A DNA stretch of 64,000 nucleotides from Alentia gelatinosa (taxonomy: Eukaryota > Annelida > Polychaeta > Phyllodocida > Polynoidae), in the NCBI GenBank assembly GCA_950022655.1, contig OX465592.1, positions 1,540,234-1,604,233 on the forward strand, in the 5' to 3' direction. Positions 50,990 through 63,826 of this stretch are shown one piece after another. The position numbers and the translations under genes are program-made. Position 1 is the first letter of the stretch; each line of letters opens with the position of its first letter. The notes under the pieces were generated by a model. The model did not search any database. It saw only the letters and a list, made by a program, of their open reading frames with translations, and was not told where the DNA came from.

Positions 50990-52570
50990 CTGTTTCCTTT
51001 TGGACTTCAATCCTGACAGTTGTAGTGGCTTCAGTTGGTGACAGAGTAGTAGGGACTGTGGTTTCAGTTGCTGAAATTGTCTCAGTCGAAACTTGTGTGG
51101 GCTGTGCTGTTGAAGACACACTTTCTGAAGTTGCTTGATTAGTCACACTAGTGGTAGCACTTGCAGTAGTTGCCGCACTGGTCTCTACTGAGGTAGGAGC
51201 TTCCGTAGTTTTCCCTGTAACCAAAGCTGTAGATGTACCAGCTGTACTTGCTTCAGAGGTTAGCATGGTGGTTGGATCACTACTTGCTTTCTCAGTGCTT
51301 GGTACTGTTGAGGAAGCTTCTGATGTCACTTCAATGGGTGAAGTGGACGAAATAGCTCCTGTTGTTGTTTCTGTTGTTGATGTGATTGCTGGAGACACCT
51401 CAGTTGTTCCCTCAGTAGATGCCACTGTTGAAAGACGTTCTGTTGTTGCCTCAGCTGTAGATGTACCAGCTGTACTTGCTTCAGAAGTTGGCATGGTCGT
51501 TGAAGGAGCACTACTTGTTTTCTCAGTACTTGGTACTGTTGAGGAAGCTTCTGATGTCACTTCAATAGGTGAGGTAGATGAAATTGCACCAGTTGTTGTT
51601 TCTGCTGTTGATGTGATTGCTGGAGACACCTCAGTAGATGCCACTGTTGAAGGACGTTCTGTTGTTGCCTCAGCTGTAGATGTACCAGCTGTACTTGCTT
51701 CAGAAGTTGGCATGGTCGTTGAAGGAGCACTACTTGTTTTCTCAGTGCTTGGTACTGTTGAGGAAGCTTCTGATGTCACTTCAATAGGTGAGGTGGATGA
51801 AATTGCACCAGTTGTTGTTTCTGCTGTTGATGTGATTGCTGGAGACACCTCAGTAGATGCCACTGTTGAAGGACGTTCAGTTGTTGCCTCAGCTGTAGAT
51901 GTACCAGCTGTACTTGCTTCAGAAGTTGGCATGGTCGTTGAAGGAGCACTACTTGTTTTCTCAGTGCTATGTACTGTTGAGGAAGCTTCTGATGTCACTT
52001 CAATAGGTGAGGTAGATGAAATTGCACCAGTTGTTGTTTCTGCTGTTGATGTGATTGCTGGAGACACCTCAGTAGATGCCACTGTTGAAAGACGTTCTGT
52101 TGTTGCCTCAGCTGTAGATGTACCAGCTGTACTTGCTTCAGAAGTTGGCATGGTCGTTGAAGGAGCACTACTTGTTTTCTCAGGGCTATGTTCTGTTGAG
52201 GAAGCTTCTGATGTCACTTCAATAGGTGAGGTGGATGAAATTGCACCAGTTGTTGTTTCTGCTGTTGATGTGATTGCTGGAGACACTTCAGTAGATGCCA
52301 CTGTTGAAGGACGTTCTGTTGTTGCCTCAGCTGTAGATGTACCAGCTGTACTTGCTTCAGAAGTTGGCATGGTTGTTGCAGGAGCACTACTTGTTTTCTC
52401 AGTGCTTGGTACTGTTGAGGAAGCTTCTGATGTCACTTCAATAGGTGAGGTAGATGAAATTGCTCCAGTTGTTGTTTCTGCTGTTGATGTGATTGCTGGA
52501 GACACCCCAGTTGTTCCCTCAGTAGATGCCACTGTTGAAGGACGTTCTGTCGTTCCCTCAGTAGTCAGAG
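50990..52570 (-). CDS. Mucin-like tandem-repeat exon A, unit 13 (6 modules)
   Basis: 527 codons, 6 modules, phase 1-1. Module 2 has a clustered change, TEHSPEK in place of TVPSTEK (52181-52200, several substitutions within 10 bp); module 3 has VHSTEK; the terminal module has SSDPTT. The frame is intact. Confidence 0.85.
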
Positions 52571-53493
52571 CTGTTAAGAGAAACTGTCAGTTTAATTCAG
52601 GTGTTGATTTTGTTGTATGACTTCAACGCTAGTCTTTCATTTATAACCAGTAGTACCCACTGCAGTCCATGAGCTAGTACCATTGCTGATGCTCATGGTT
52701 GTGCTCTCTGATGATGGAATTATCACCTCCTGTTTTTTTAACAGAAATATGTTCATGTGCATGCTACAAAAGTCCCCATGAGAAGTGTGAGTATGTCTTA
52801 GATAGAGTCTGAGGCATATTTAAACTGCAACCAGACACTGCCAATATGAAAAGAAAAGGACTGATCTGGCCAGCCACCAATCAGGTTACCTTGTTGGTAT
52901 TTTGCAAAACCTAAAGCATATGTCATTCTTACAAGTGTTACTATGGCATGCCATAAAACATAGGTTGATAAACTAAAGGGAGCAGAGGTGTCACATGCCA
53001 CCATCCATCCTCTGCCATAAAAATGCATTCCTATTGCTAGCCAGCCTTCTGAAAAAAAACCTTTTTTCTGACTTGCATTAGTACTTGTCATCTATGTCAT
53101 TGTTTATGTATTTGTTGGTAGCCTGGGATGGTTAACTCATTATCAACTAAGGTCGGAAGGAATTGTAAATGTATTGTTCAACACCCACTGCTTATCATCT
53201 CTTAAACATAACCACCTGGCTGAAAAGTATTTCAAGGGAAGGCACACAATTGTGTACTGGACAAGATTGATACCAAGGCTAATCCAAATCCCTTATGAAG
53301 ATAATGGTCTATCTGTCTACCCACACTGGTCAACAATTCTATAAGCGTATTATCAGAACAGAGTCTTCCAATATTGCCATATGCTTAGAGAAGTATGTAC
53401 CTCTTACATTGCAGAAATGGAAGAATGATTTATCTATGCAATCAAATTATAGAAATTGTGCAATTTCCAAAGCAAGATATGAAGCCAAATGAC

Positions 53494-54327
53494 CTTGTAT
53501 CTCGATAGTTGAGGAGGTTGCTTCAGTTGGTACATTTGTAGTTGGCACTGTTCTTTCAGTTGTTGCTACAATGGTCGAAGTCTGTGCACTTTCTGGAGTA
53601 CTTGAACCAGTCAAAGTTGTCTGAGCAAGTTCAACATTGATAGTGGTAGCAGTGCTTGGTTGGGTTGTCCCTGAAGTGGTAGGTTCTACTGTACTTGGCT
53701 CAGTAGAGAGTGCTTCAGTTGATGCCTCTGAAGTGATATGTGGGGTAGACACATGAGTGCTTTGATCTGTGGTCATCTTTGAGGTGAAGGATTCTGTGGT
53801 CTCCACTGTTGAAGTTGATTCTGTGGTTTGACCTGGTGTCTGGGACTCGGTTTGAGTGGTCATCTGTGTAGTGGGTAGCTGAGTACTTGCCTCAGTTGGC
53901 ATTAGTGTTGAGGAAGGCCCACTACTTGTTGTAGACTGGCTCTCTGTTGATGAACCCTCAGTAGTTAGATCTGTAGGCTGTGGTGTTGAAGAAACAGCCT
54001 CTGAGGTTTCTTGACTGGTCAGAACTGCAGTGCTTGTTGCACTTGTCAATGCTGAGGAAGAAGCACCTGTGCTTAAGCCAGCGGTCAAAGTAGGTGAAGT
54101 CTCAGGTACACTTGCTTCAGTGCTTCCCACACTGGTCACAGCAGCAGATGTTCTTTCTGTGGATACTACAGTAGAGGAGGCCTCTCTTGCAGCTTCAGTG
54201 GCTGATGTAGTCAAAGTTTCAGTTGATGTCTCCTCTGATGTTGTAGGCACTGGAGATGACAGCGCTGTTGTTCCTTCAGTTGAGAAAACTGTGGAAGTAG
54301 CCCCTGTTGTACCTTCAGTAGTCATAG
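53494..54327 (-). CDS. Mucin-like exon B, unit 14
   Basis: 278 codons, phase 1-1. STETL, ERTSAAV, PTDL and PGQ, most like unit 6 rather than unit 7, so unit 14 is not the simple partner of unit 7. Confidence 0.78.
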
Positions 54328-54887
54328 CTGTGAGAAAAACCTTGCATTTAATTCTATGCTAGCACTGTGAATCTCTTCGTGTCTTAAGGACTTGTTGTTT
54401 GGATCTAATCGTTTTCCTGGGCTAACAATTACTCAGAAATCTATAATATGTAGGAAAAGAACTCATATTTCACTCTCAACAGAAAACAAGGTGAGTATGA
54501 ATGCATTTTGTATAGCTTATACTCAAGAGATGAAAACCTTTGAAACCCATTTCCAGTAGGAGTAACCAATACCTTTAGAAACACAAAGACTTGACTACTA
54601 CAGGTCAATTAGTAAAATGATATCTCTGGCTGTCATTGAACATGTCACCTGTCTTATTAAAGAGTTGGCCCTGAGGCAGGTCTGTGGAATTGTCTATGTA
54701 CATCTCTATAGACAAGCTAGGTAAGGCAAAGGCAATATCTGTATTTTCATTACATGTCAGGGACCAAAGTTGCTCCCTTGTCTCCACTTCCATGTAGATA
54801 TTCTATGAAAGAAGCATATTAGCATTTACATATTGCATAGGATATTCCAAGGATTCATGGAAAGGAAATGGAGGATGGGGGTATCAC

Positions 54888-56249
54888 CTGTTTCCTTTTG
54901 GACTTCAATCCTGACAGTTGTAGTGGCTTCAGTTGGTGACAGAGTAGTAGGGACTGTGGTTTCAGTTGCTGAAATTGTCTCAGTCGAAACTTGTGTGGGC
55001 TGTGCTGTTGAAGACACACTTTCTGAAGTTGCTTGATTAGTCACACTAGTGGTAGCACTTGCAGTAGTTGCCGCACTGGTCTCTACTGAGGTAGGAGCTT
55101 CCGTAGTTTTCCCTGTAACCAAAGCTGTAGATGTACCAGCTGTACTTGCTTCAGAGGTTAGCATGGTGGTTGGAGCACTACTTGCTTTCTCAGTGCTTGG
55201 TACTGTTGAGGAAGCTTCTGATGTCACTTCAATGGGTGAAGTGGACGAAATAGCTCCTGTTGTTGTTTCTGCTGTTGATGTGATTGCTGGAGACACCTCA
55301 GTTGTTCCCTCAGTAGATGCCACTGTTGAAAGACGTTCTGTTGTTGCCTCAGCTGTAGATGTACCAGCTGTACTTGCTTCAGAAGTTGGCATGGTCGTTG
55401 AAGGAGCACTACTTGTTTTCTCAGTACTTGGTACTGTTGAGGAAGCTTCTGATGTCACTTCAATAGGTGAGGTAGATGAAATTGCACCAGTTGTTGTTTC
55501 TGCTGTTGATGTGATTGCTGGAGACACCTCAGTAGATGCCACTGTTGAAGGACGTTCTGTTGTTGCCTCAGCTGTAGATGTACCAGCTGTACTTGCTTCA
55601 GAAGTTGGCATGGTCGTTGAAGGAAAACTACTTGTTTTCTCAGTGCTTGGTACTGTTGAGGAAGCTTCTGATGTCACTTCAATAGGTGAGGTAGATGAAA
55701 TTGCACCAGTTAATGTTTCTGCTGTTGATGTGATTGCTGGAGACACCTCAGTAGATGCCACTGTTGAAAGACGTTCTGTTGTTGCCTCAGCTGTAGATGT
55801 ACCAGCTGTACTTGCTTCAGAAGTTGGCATGGTCGTTGAAGGAGCACTACTTGTTTTCTCAGTGCTTGGTACTGTTGAGGAAGCTTCTGATGTCACTTCA
55901 ATAGGTGAGGTGGATGAAATTGCACCAGTTGTTGTTTCTGCTGTTGATGTGATTGCTGGAGACACTTCAGTAGATGCCACTGTTGAAGGACGTTCTGTTG
56001 TTGCCTCAGCTGTAGATGTACCAGCTGTACTTGCTTCAGAAGTTGGCATGGTTGTTGCAGGAGCACTACTTGTTTTCTCAGTGCTTGGTACTGTTGAGGA
56101 AGCTTCTGATGTCACTTCAATAGGTGAGGTAGATGAAATTGCTCCAGTTGTTGTTTCTGCTGTTGATGTGATTGCTGGAGACACCCCAGTTGTTCCCTCA
56201 GTAGATGCCACTGTTGAAGGACGTTCTGTCGTTCCCTCAGTAGTCAGAG
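54888..56249 (-). CDS. Mucin-like tandem-repeat exon A, unit 14 (5 modules)
   Basis: 454 codons, 5 modules, phase 1-1: the short form. Module 3 has two private changes, AETLTG (Thr to Leu) and SSFPST (Ala to Phe). Each is caused by an adjacent double substitution (55712-55713 and 55625-55626). Confidence 0.85.
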
Positions 56250-57172
56250 CTGTTAAGAGAAACTGTCAGTTTAATTCAGGTGTTGATTTTGTTGTATGAC
56301 TTCAACGCTAGTCTTTCATTTATAACCAGTAGTACCCACTGCAGTCCATGAGCTAGTACCATTGCTGATGCTCATGGTTGTGCTCTCTGATGATGGAATT
56401 ATCACCTCCTGTTTTTTTAACAGAAATATGTTCATGTGCATGCTACAAAAGTCCCCATGAGAAGTGTGAGTATGTCTTAGATAGAGTCTGAGGCATATTT
56501 AAACTGCAACCAGACACTGCCAATATGAAAAGAAAAGGACTGATCTGGCCAGCCACCAATCAGGTTACCTTGTTGGTATTTTGCAAAACCTAAAGCATAT
56601 GTCATTCTTACAAGTGTTACTATGGCATGCCATAAAACATAGGTTGATAAACTAAAGGGAGCAGAGGTGTCACATGCCACCATCCATCCTCTGCCATAAA
56701 AATGCATTCCTATTGCTAGCCAGCCTTCTGAAAAAAAACCTTTTTTCTGACTTGCATTAGTACTTGTCATCTATGTCATTGTTTATGTATTTGTTGGTAG
56801 CCTGGGATGGTTAACTCATTATCAACTAAGGTCGGAAGGAATTGTAAATGTATTGTTCAACACCCACTGCTTATCATCTCTTAAACATAACCACCTGGCT
56901 GAAAAGTATTTCAAGGGAAGGCACACAATTGTGTACTGGACAAGATTGATACCAAGGCTAATCCAAATCCCTTATGAAGATAATGGTCTATCTGTCTACC
57001 CGCACTGGTCAACAATTCTATAAGCGTATTATCAGAACAGAGTCTTCCAATATTGCCATATGCTTAGAGAAGTATGTACCTCTTACATTGCAGAAATGGA
57101 AGAATGATTTATCTATGCAATCAAATTATAGAAATTGTGCAATTTCCAAAGCAAGATATGAAGCCAAATGAC

Positions 57173-58006
57173 CTTGTATCTCGATAGTTGAGGAGGTTGC
57201 TTCAGTTGGTACATTTGTAGTTGGCACTGTTCTTTCAGTTGTTGCTACAATGGTCGAAGTCTGTGCACTTTCTGGAGTACTTGAACCAGTCAAAGTTGTC
57301 TGAGCAAGTTCAACATTGATAGTGGTAGCAGTGCTTGGTTGGGTTGTCCCTGAAGTGGTAGGTTCTACTGTACTTGGCTCAGTAGAGAGTGCTTCAGTTG
57401 ATGCCTCTGAAGTGATATGTGGGGTAGACACATGAGTGCTTTGATCTGTGGTCATCTTTGAGGTGAAGGATTCTGTGGTCTCCACTGTTGAAGTTGATTC
57501 TGTGGTTTTACCTAGTGTCTGGGACTCGGTTTGAGTGGTCATCTGTGTAGTGGGTAGCTGAGTACTTGCCTCAGTTGGCATTAGTGTTGAGGAAGGCCCA
57601 CTACTTGTTGTAGACTGGCTCTCTGTTGATGAACCCTCAGTAGTTAGATCTATAGGCTGTGGTGTTGAAGAAACAGCCTCTGAGGTTTCTTGACTGGTCA
57701 GAACTGCAGTGCTTGTTGCACTTGTCAATGCTGAGGAAGAAGCACCTGTGCTTAAGCCAGCGGTCAAAGTAGGTGAAGTCTCAGGTACACTTGCTTCAGT
57801 GCTTCCCACACTGGTCATAGCAGCAGTTGTTCTTTCTGTGGATACTACAGTAGAGGAGGCCTCTCTTGCAGCTTCAGTGGCTGATGTAGTCAAAGTTTCA
57901 GTTGATGTCTCCTCTGATGTTGTAGGCACTGGAGATGACAGCGCTGTTGTTCCTTCAGTTGAGAAAACTGTGGAAGTAGCCCCTGTTGTACCTTCAGTAG
58001 TCATAG
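57173..58006 (-). CDS. Mucin-like exon B, unit 15
   Basis: 278 codons, phase 1-1. PIDL as in units 1, 2, 7, 8 and 9, plus two private changes: AAMTS (Val to Met) and LGKTT (Gln to Lys). Confidence 0.78.
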
Positions 58007-58566
58007 CTGTGAGAAAAACCTTGCATTTAATTCTATGCTAGCACTGTGAATCTCTTCGTGTCTTAAGGACTTGTTGTTTGGATCTAATCATTTTCCTGGG
58101 ATAACAATTACTCAGAAATCTATAATATGTAGGAAAAGAACTCATATTTCACTCTCAACAGAAAACAAGGTGAGTATGAATGCATTTTGTATAGCTTATA
58201 CTCAAGAGATGAAAACCTTTGAAACCCATTTCTAGTAGGAGTAACCAATACCTTTAGAAACACAAAGACTTGACTACTACAGGTCAATTAGTAAAATGAT
58301 ATCTCTGGCTGTCATTGAACATGTCACCTGTCTTATTGAAGAGTTGGCCCTGAGGCAGGTCTGTGGAATTGTCTATGTACATCTCTATAGACAAGCTAGG
58401 TAAGGCAAAGGCAATATCTGTATTTTCATTACATGTCAGGGACCAAAGTTGCTCCCTTGTCTCCACTTCCATGTAGATATTCTATGAAAGAAGCATATTA
58501 GCATTTACATATTGCATAGGATATTCCAAGGATTCATGGAAAGGAAATGGAGGATGGGGGTATCAC

Positions 58567-59928
58567 CTGTTTCCTTTTGGACTTCAATCCTGACAGTTGT
58601 AGTGGCTTCAGTTGGTGACAGAGTAGTAGGGACTGTGGTTTCAGTTGCTGAAATTGTCTCAGTCGAAACTTGTGTGGGCTGTGCTGTTGAAGACACACTT
58701 TCTGAAGTTGCTTGATTAGTCACACTAGTGGTAGCACTTGCAGTAGTTGCCGCACTGGTCTCTACTGAGGTAGGAGCTTCCGTAGTTTTCCCTGTAACCA
58801 AAGCTGTAGATGTACCAGCTGTACTTGCTTCAGAGGTTAGCATGGTGGTTGGAGCACTACTTGCTTTCTCAGTGCTTGGTACTGTTGAGGAAGCTTCTGA
58901 TGTCACTTCAATGGGTGAAGTGGACGAAATAGCTCCTGTTGTTGTTTCTGTTGTTGATGTGATTGCTGGAGACACCTCAGTTGTTCCCTCAGTAGATGCC
59001 ACTGTTGAAAGACGTTCTGTTGTTGCCTCAGCTGTAGATGTACCAGCTGTACTTGCTTCAGAAGTTGGCATGGTCGTTGAAGGAGCACTACTTGTTTTCT
59101 CAGTACTTGGTACTGTTGAGGAAGCTTCTGATGTCACTTCAATAGGTGAGGTAGATGAAATTGCACCAGTTGTTGTTTCTGCTGTTGATGTGATTGCTGG
59201 AGACACCTCAGTAGATGCCACTGTTGAAGGACGTTCTGTTGTTGCCTCAGCTGTAGATGTACCAGCTGTACTTGCTTCAGAAGTTGGCATGGTCGTTGAA
59301 GGAGCACTACTTGTTTTCTCAGTACTTGGTACTGTTGAGGAAGCTTCTGATGTCACTTCAATAGGTGAGGTAGATGAAATTACACCAGTTGTTGTTTCTG
59401 CTGTTGATGTGATTGCTGGAGACACCTCAGAAGATGCCACTGTTGAAAGACGTACTGTTGTTGCCTCAGCTGTAGATGTACCAGCTGTACTTGCTTCAGA
59501 AGTTGGCATGGTCGTTGAAGGAGCACTACTTGTTTTCCCAGTGCTTGGTACTGTTGAGGAAGCTTCTGATGTCACTTCAATAGGTGAGGTGGATGAAATT
59601 GCACCAGTTGTTGTTTCTGCTGTTGATGTGATTGCTGGAGACACTTCAGTAGATGCCACTGTTGAAGGACGTTCTGTTGTTGCCTCAGCTGTAGATGTAC
59701 CAGCTGTACTTGCTTCAGAAGTTGGCATGGTCGTTGCAGGAGCACTACTTGTTTTCTCAGTGCTTGGTACTGTTGAGGAAGCTTCTGATGTCACTTCAAT
59801 AGGTGAGGTAGATGAAATTGCTCCAGTTGTTGTTTCTGCTGTTGATGTGATTGCTGGAGACACCCCAGTTGTTCCCTCAGTAGATGCCACTGTTGAAGGA
59901 CGTTCTGTCGTTCCCTCAGTAGTCAGAG
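58567..59928 (-). CDS. Mucin-like tandem-repeat exon A, unit 15 (5 modules)
   Basis: 454 codons, 5 modules, phase 1-1. Has the VASSEV/GVIS markers of units 2 and 9 but two modules fewer, plus a private VPSTGK (Glu to Gly, ttttccc at about 59535). This indicates in-frame loss of two modules from a unit-2-type exon. Confidence 0.85.
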
Positions 59929-60851
59929 CTGTTAAGAGAAACTGTCAGTTTAATTCAGGTGTTGATTTTGTTGTATGACTTCAACGCTAGTCTTTCATTT
60001 ATAACCAGTAGTACCCACTGCAGTCCATGAGCTAGTACCATTGCTGATGCTCATGGTTGTGCTCTCTGATGATGGAATTATCACCTCCTGTTTTTTTAAC
60101 AGAAATATGTTCATGTGCATGCTACAAAAGTCCCCATGAGAAGTGTGAGTATGTCTTAGATAGAGTCTGAGGCATATTTAAACTGCAACCAGACACTGCC
60201 AATATGAAAAGAAAAGGACTGATCTGGCCAGCCACCAATCAGGTTACCTTGTTGGTATTTTGCAAAACCTAAAGCATATGTCATTCTTACAAGTGTTACT
60301 ATGGCATGCCATAAAACATAGGTTGATAAACTAAAGGGAGCAGAGGTGTCACATGCCACCATCCATCCTTTGCCATAAAAATGCATTCCTATTGCTAGCC
60401 AGCCTTCTGAAAAAAAACCTTTTTTCTGACTTGCATTAGTACTTGTCATCTATGTCATTGTTTATGTATTTGTTGGTAGCCTGGGATGGTTAACTCATTA
60501 TCAACTAAGGTCGGAAGGAATTGTAAATGTATTGTTCAACACCCACTGCTTATCATCTCTTAAACATAACCACCTGGCTGAAAAGTATTTCAAGGGAAGG
60601 CACACAATTGTGTACTGGACAAGATTGATACCAAGGCTAATCCAAATCCCTTATGAAGATAATGGTCTATCTGTCTACCCACACTGGTCAACAATTCTAT
60701 AAGCGTATTATCAGAACAGAGTCTTCCAATATTGCCATATGCTTAGAGAAGTATGTACCTCTTACATTGCAGAAATGGAAGAATGATTTATCTATGCAAT
60801 CAAATTATAGAAATTGTGCAATTTCCAAAGCAAGATATGAAGCCAAATGAC

Positions 60852-61685
60852 CTTGTATCTCGATAGTTGAGGAGGTTGCTTCAGTTGGTACATTTGTAGT
60901 TGGCACTGTTCTTTCAGTTGTTGCTACAATGGTCGAAGTCTGTGCACTTTCTGGAGTACTTGAACCAGTCAAAGTTGTCTGAGCAAGTTCAACATTGATA
61001 GTGGTAGCAGTGCTTGGTTGGGTTGTCCCTGAAGTGGTAGGTTCTACTGTACTTGGCTCAGTAGAGAGTGCTTCAGTTGATGCCTCTGAAGTGATATGTG
61101 GGGTAGACACATGAGTGCTTTGATCTGTGGTCATCTTTGAGGTGAAGGATTCTGTGGTCTCCACTGTTGAAGTTGATTCTGTGGTTTGACCTGGTGTCTG
61201 GGACTCGGTTTGAGTGGTCATCTGTGTAGTGGGTAGCTGAGTACTTGCCTCAGTTGGCATTAGTGTTGAGGAAGGCCCACTACTTGTTGTAGACTGGCTC
61301 TCTGTTGATGAACCCTCAGTAGTTAGATCTGTAGGCTGTGGTGTTGAAGAAACAGCCTCTGAGGTTTCTTGACTGGTCAGAACTGCAGTGCTTGTTGCAC
61401 TTGTCAATGCTGAGGAAGAAGCACCTGTGCTTAAGCCAGCGGTCAAAGTAGGTGAAGTCTCAGGTACACTTGCTTCAGTGCTTCCCACACTGGTCACAGC
61501 AGCAGTTGTTCTTTCTGTGGATACTACAGTAGAGGAGGCCTCTCTTGCAGCTTCAGTGGCTGATGTAGTCAAAGTTTCAGTTGATGTCTCCTCTGATGTT
61601 GTAGGCACTGGAGATGACAGCGCTGTTGTTCCTTCAGTTGAGAAAACTGTGGAAGTAGCCCCTGTTGTACCTTCAGTAGTCATAG
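60852..61685 (-). CDS. Mucin-like exon B, unit 16
   Basis: 278 codons, phase 1-1. STETL, PTDL and PGQ. The adjacent intron shares ctttgtg and atcgttttcctgggctaac with unit 3. Confidence 0.78.
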
Positions 61686-62245
61686 CTGTGAGAAAAACCT
61701 TGCATTTAATTCTATGCTAGCACTGTGAATCTCTTTGTGTCTTAAGGACTTGTTGTTTGGATCTAATCGTTTTCCTGGGCTAACAATTACTCAGAAATCT
61801 ATAATATGTAGGAAAAGAACTCATATTTCACTCTCAACAGAAAACAAGGTGAGTATGAATGCATTTTGTATAGCTTATACTCAAGAGATGAAAACCTTTG
61901 AAACCCATTTCCAGTAGGAGTAACCAATACCTTTAGAAACACAAAGACTTGACTACTACAGGTCAATTAGTAAAATGATATCTCTGGCTGTCATTGAACA
62001 TGTCACCTGTCTTATTAAAGAGTTGGCCCTGAGGCAGGTCTGTGGAATTGTCTATGTACATCTCTATAGACAAGCTAGGTAAGGCAAAGGCAATATCTGT
62101 ATTTTCATTACATGTCAGGGACCAAAGTTGCTCCCTTGTCTCCACTTCCATGTAGATATTCTATGAAAGAAGCATATTAGCATTTACATATTGCATAGGA
62201 TATTCCAAGGATTCATGGAAAGGAAATGGAGGATGGGGGTATCAC

Positions 62246-63826
62246 CTGTTTCCTTTTGGACTTCAATCCTGACAGTTGTAGTGGCTTCAGTTGGTGACAG
62301 AGTAGTAGGGACTGTGGTTTCAGTTGCTGAAATTGTCTCAGTCGAAACTTGTGTGGGCTGTGCTGTTGAAGACACACTTTCTGAAGTTGCTTGATTAGTC
62401 ACACTAGTGGTAGCACTTGCAGTAGTTGCCGCACTGGTCTCTACTGAGGTAGGAGCTTCCGTAGTTTTCCCTGTAACCAAAGCTGTAGATGTACCAGCTG
62501 TACTTGCTTCAGAGGTTAGCATGGTGGTTGGAGCACTACTTGCTTTCTCAGTGCTTGGTACTGTTGAGGAAGCTTCTGATGTCACTTCAATGGGTGAAGT
62601 GGACGAAATAGCTCCTGTTGTTGTTTCTGTTGTTGATGTGATTGCTGGAGACACCTCAGTTGTTCCCTCAGTAGATGCCACTGTTGAAAGACGTTCTGTT
62701 GTTGCCTCAGCTGTAGATGTACCAGCTGTACTTGCTTCAGAAGTTGGCATGGTCGTTGAAGGAGCACTACTTGTTTTCTCAGTACTTGGTACTGTTGAGG
62801 AAGCTTCTGATGTCACTTCAATAGGTGAGGTAGATGAAATTGCACCAGTTGTTGTTTCTGCTGTTGATGTGATTGCTGGAGACACCTCAGTAGATGCCAC
62901 TGTTGAAGGACGTTCTGTTGTTGCCTCAGCTGTAGATGTACCAGCTGTACTTGCTTCAGAAGTTGGCATGGTCGTTGAAGGAGCACTACTTGTTTTCTCA
63001 GTGCTTGGTACTGTTGAGGAAGCTTCTGATGTCACTTCAATAGGTGAGGTGGATGAAATTGCACCAGTTGTTGTTTCTGCTGTTGATGTGATTGCTGGAG
63101 ACACCTCAGTAGATGCCACTGTTGAAGGACGTTCAGTTGTTGCCTCAGCTGTAGATGTACCAGCTGTACTTGCTTCAGAAGTTGGCATGGTCGTTGAAGG
63201 AGCACTACTTGTTTTCTCAGTGCTTGGTACTGTTGAGGAAGCTTCTGATGTCACTTCAATAGGTGAGGTGGATGAAATTGCACCAGTTGTTGTTTCTGCT
63301 GTTGATGTGATTGCTGGAGACACCTCAGTAGATGCCACTGTTGAAAGACGTTCTGTTGTTGCCTCAGCTGTAGATGTACCAGCTGTACTTGCTTCAGAAG
63401 TTGGCATGGTCGTTGAAGGAGCACTACTTGTTTTCTCAGTGCTTGGTACTGTTGAGGAAGCTTCTGATGTCACTTCAATAGGTGAGGTGGATGAAATTGC
63501 ACCAGTTGTTGTTTCTGCTGTTGATGTGATTGCTGGAGACACTTCAGTAGATGCCACTGTTGAAGGACGTTCTGTTGTTGCCTCAGCTGTAGATGTACCA
63601 GCTGTACTTGCTTCAGAAGTTGGCATGGTTGTTGCAGGAGCACTACTTGTTTTCTCAGTGCTTGGTACTGTTGAGGAAGCTTCTGATGTCACTTCAATAG
63701 GTGAGGTAGATGAAATTGCTCCAGTTGTTGTTTCTGCTGTTGATGTGATTGCTGGAGACACCCCAGTTGTTCCCTCAGTAGATGCCACTGTTGAAGGACG
63801 TTCTGTCGTTCCCTCAGTAGTCAGAG
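62246..63826 (-). CDS. Mucin-like tandem-repeat exon A, unit 16 (6 modules)
   Basis: 527 codons, 6 modules, phase 1-1. All modules have VPSTEK; terminal STTETTT and SSAPTT. It is the last complete large exon in the window and the most 5' in the transcript. Upstream exons lie beyond 64000. Confidence 0.85.

Larger units (their letters stand above)
28972..52797 (-). repeat. Higher-order block, second copy (units 8-13)
   Basis: Same length (23,826 bp) and same module-count order (7,7,6,6,6,6) as units 1-6. Units 7 and 14 do not pair well: unit 14 resembles unit 6 and lacks the insertion. After them, units 15 and 16 carry the markers of units 2 and 3, so a third, shorter block seems to begin. 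This is either a genuine segmental tandem duplication or two haplotypes joined during assembly; the sequence alone does not decide. Confidence 0.85.
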
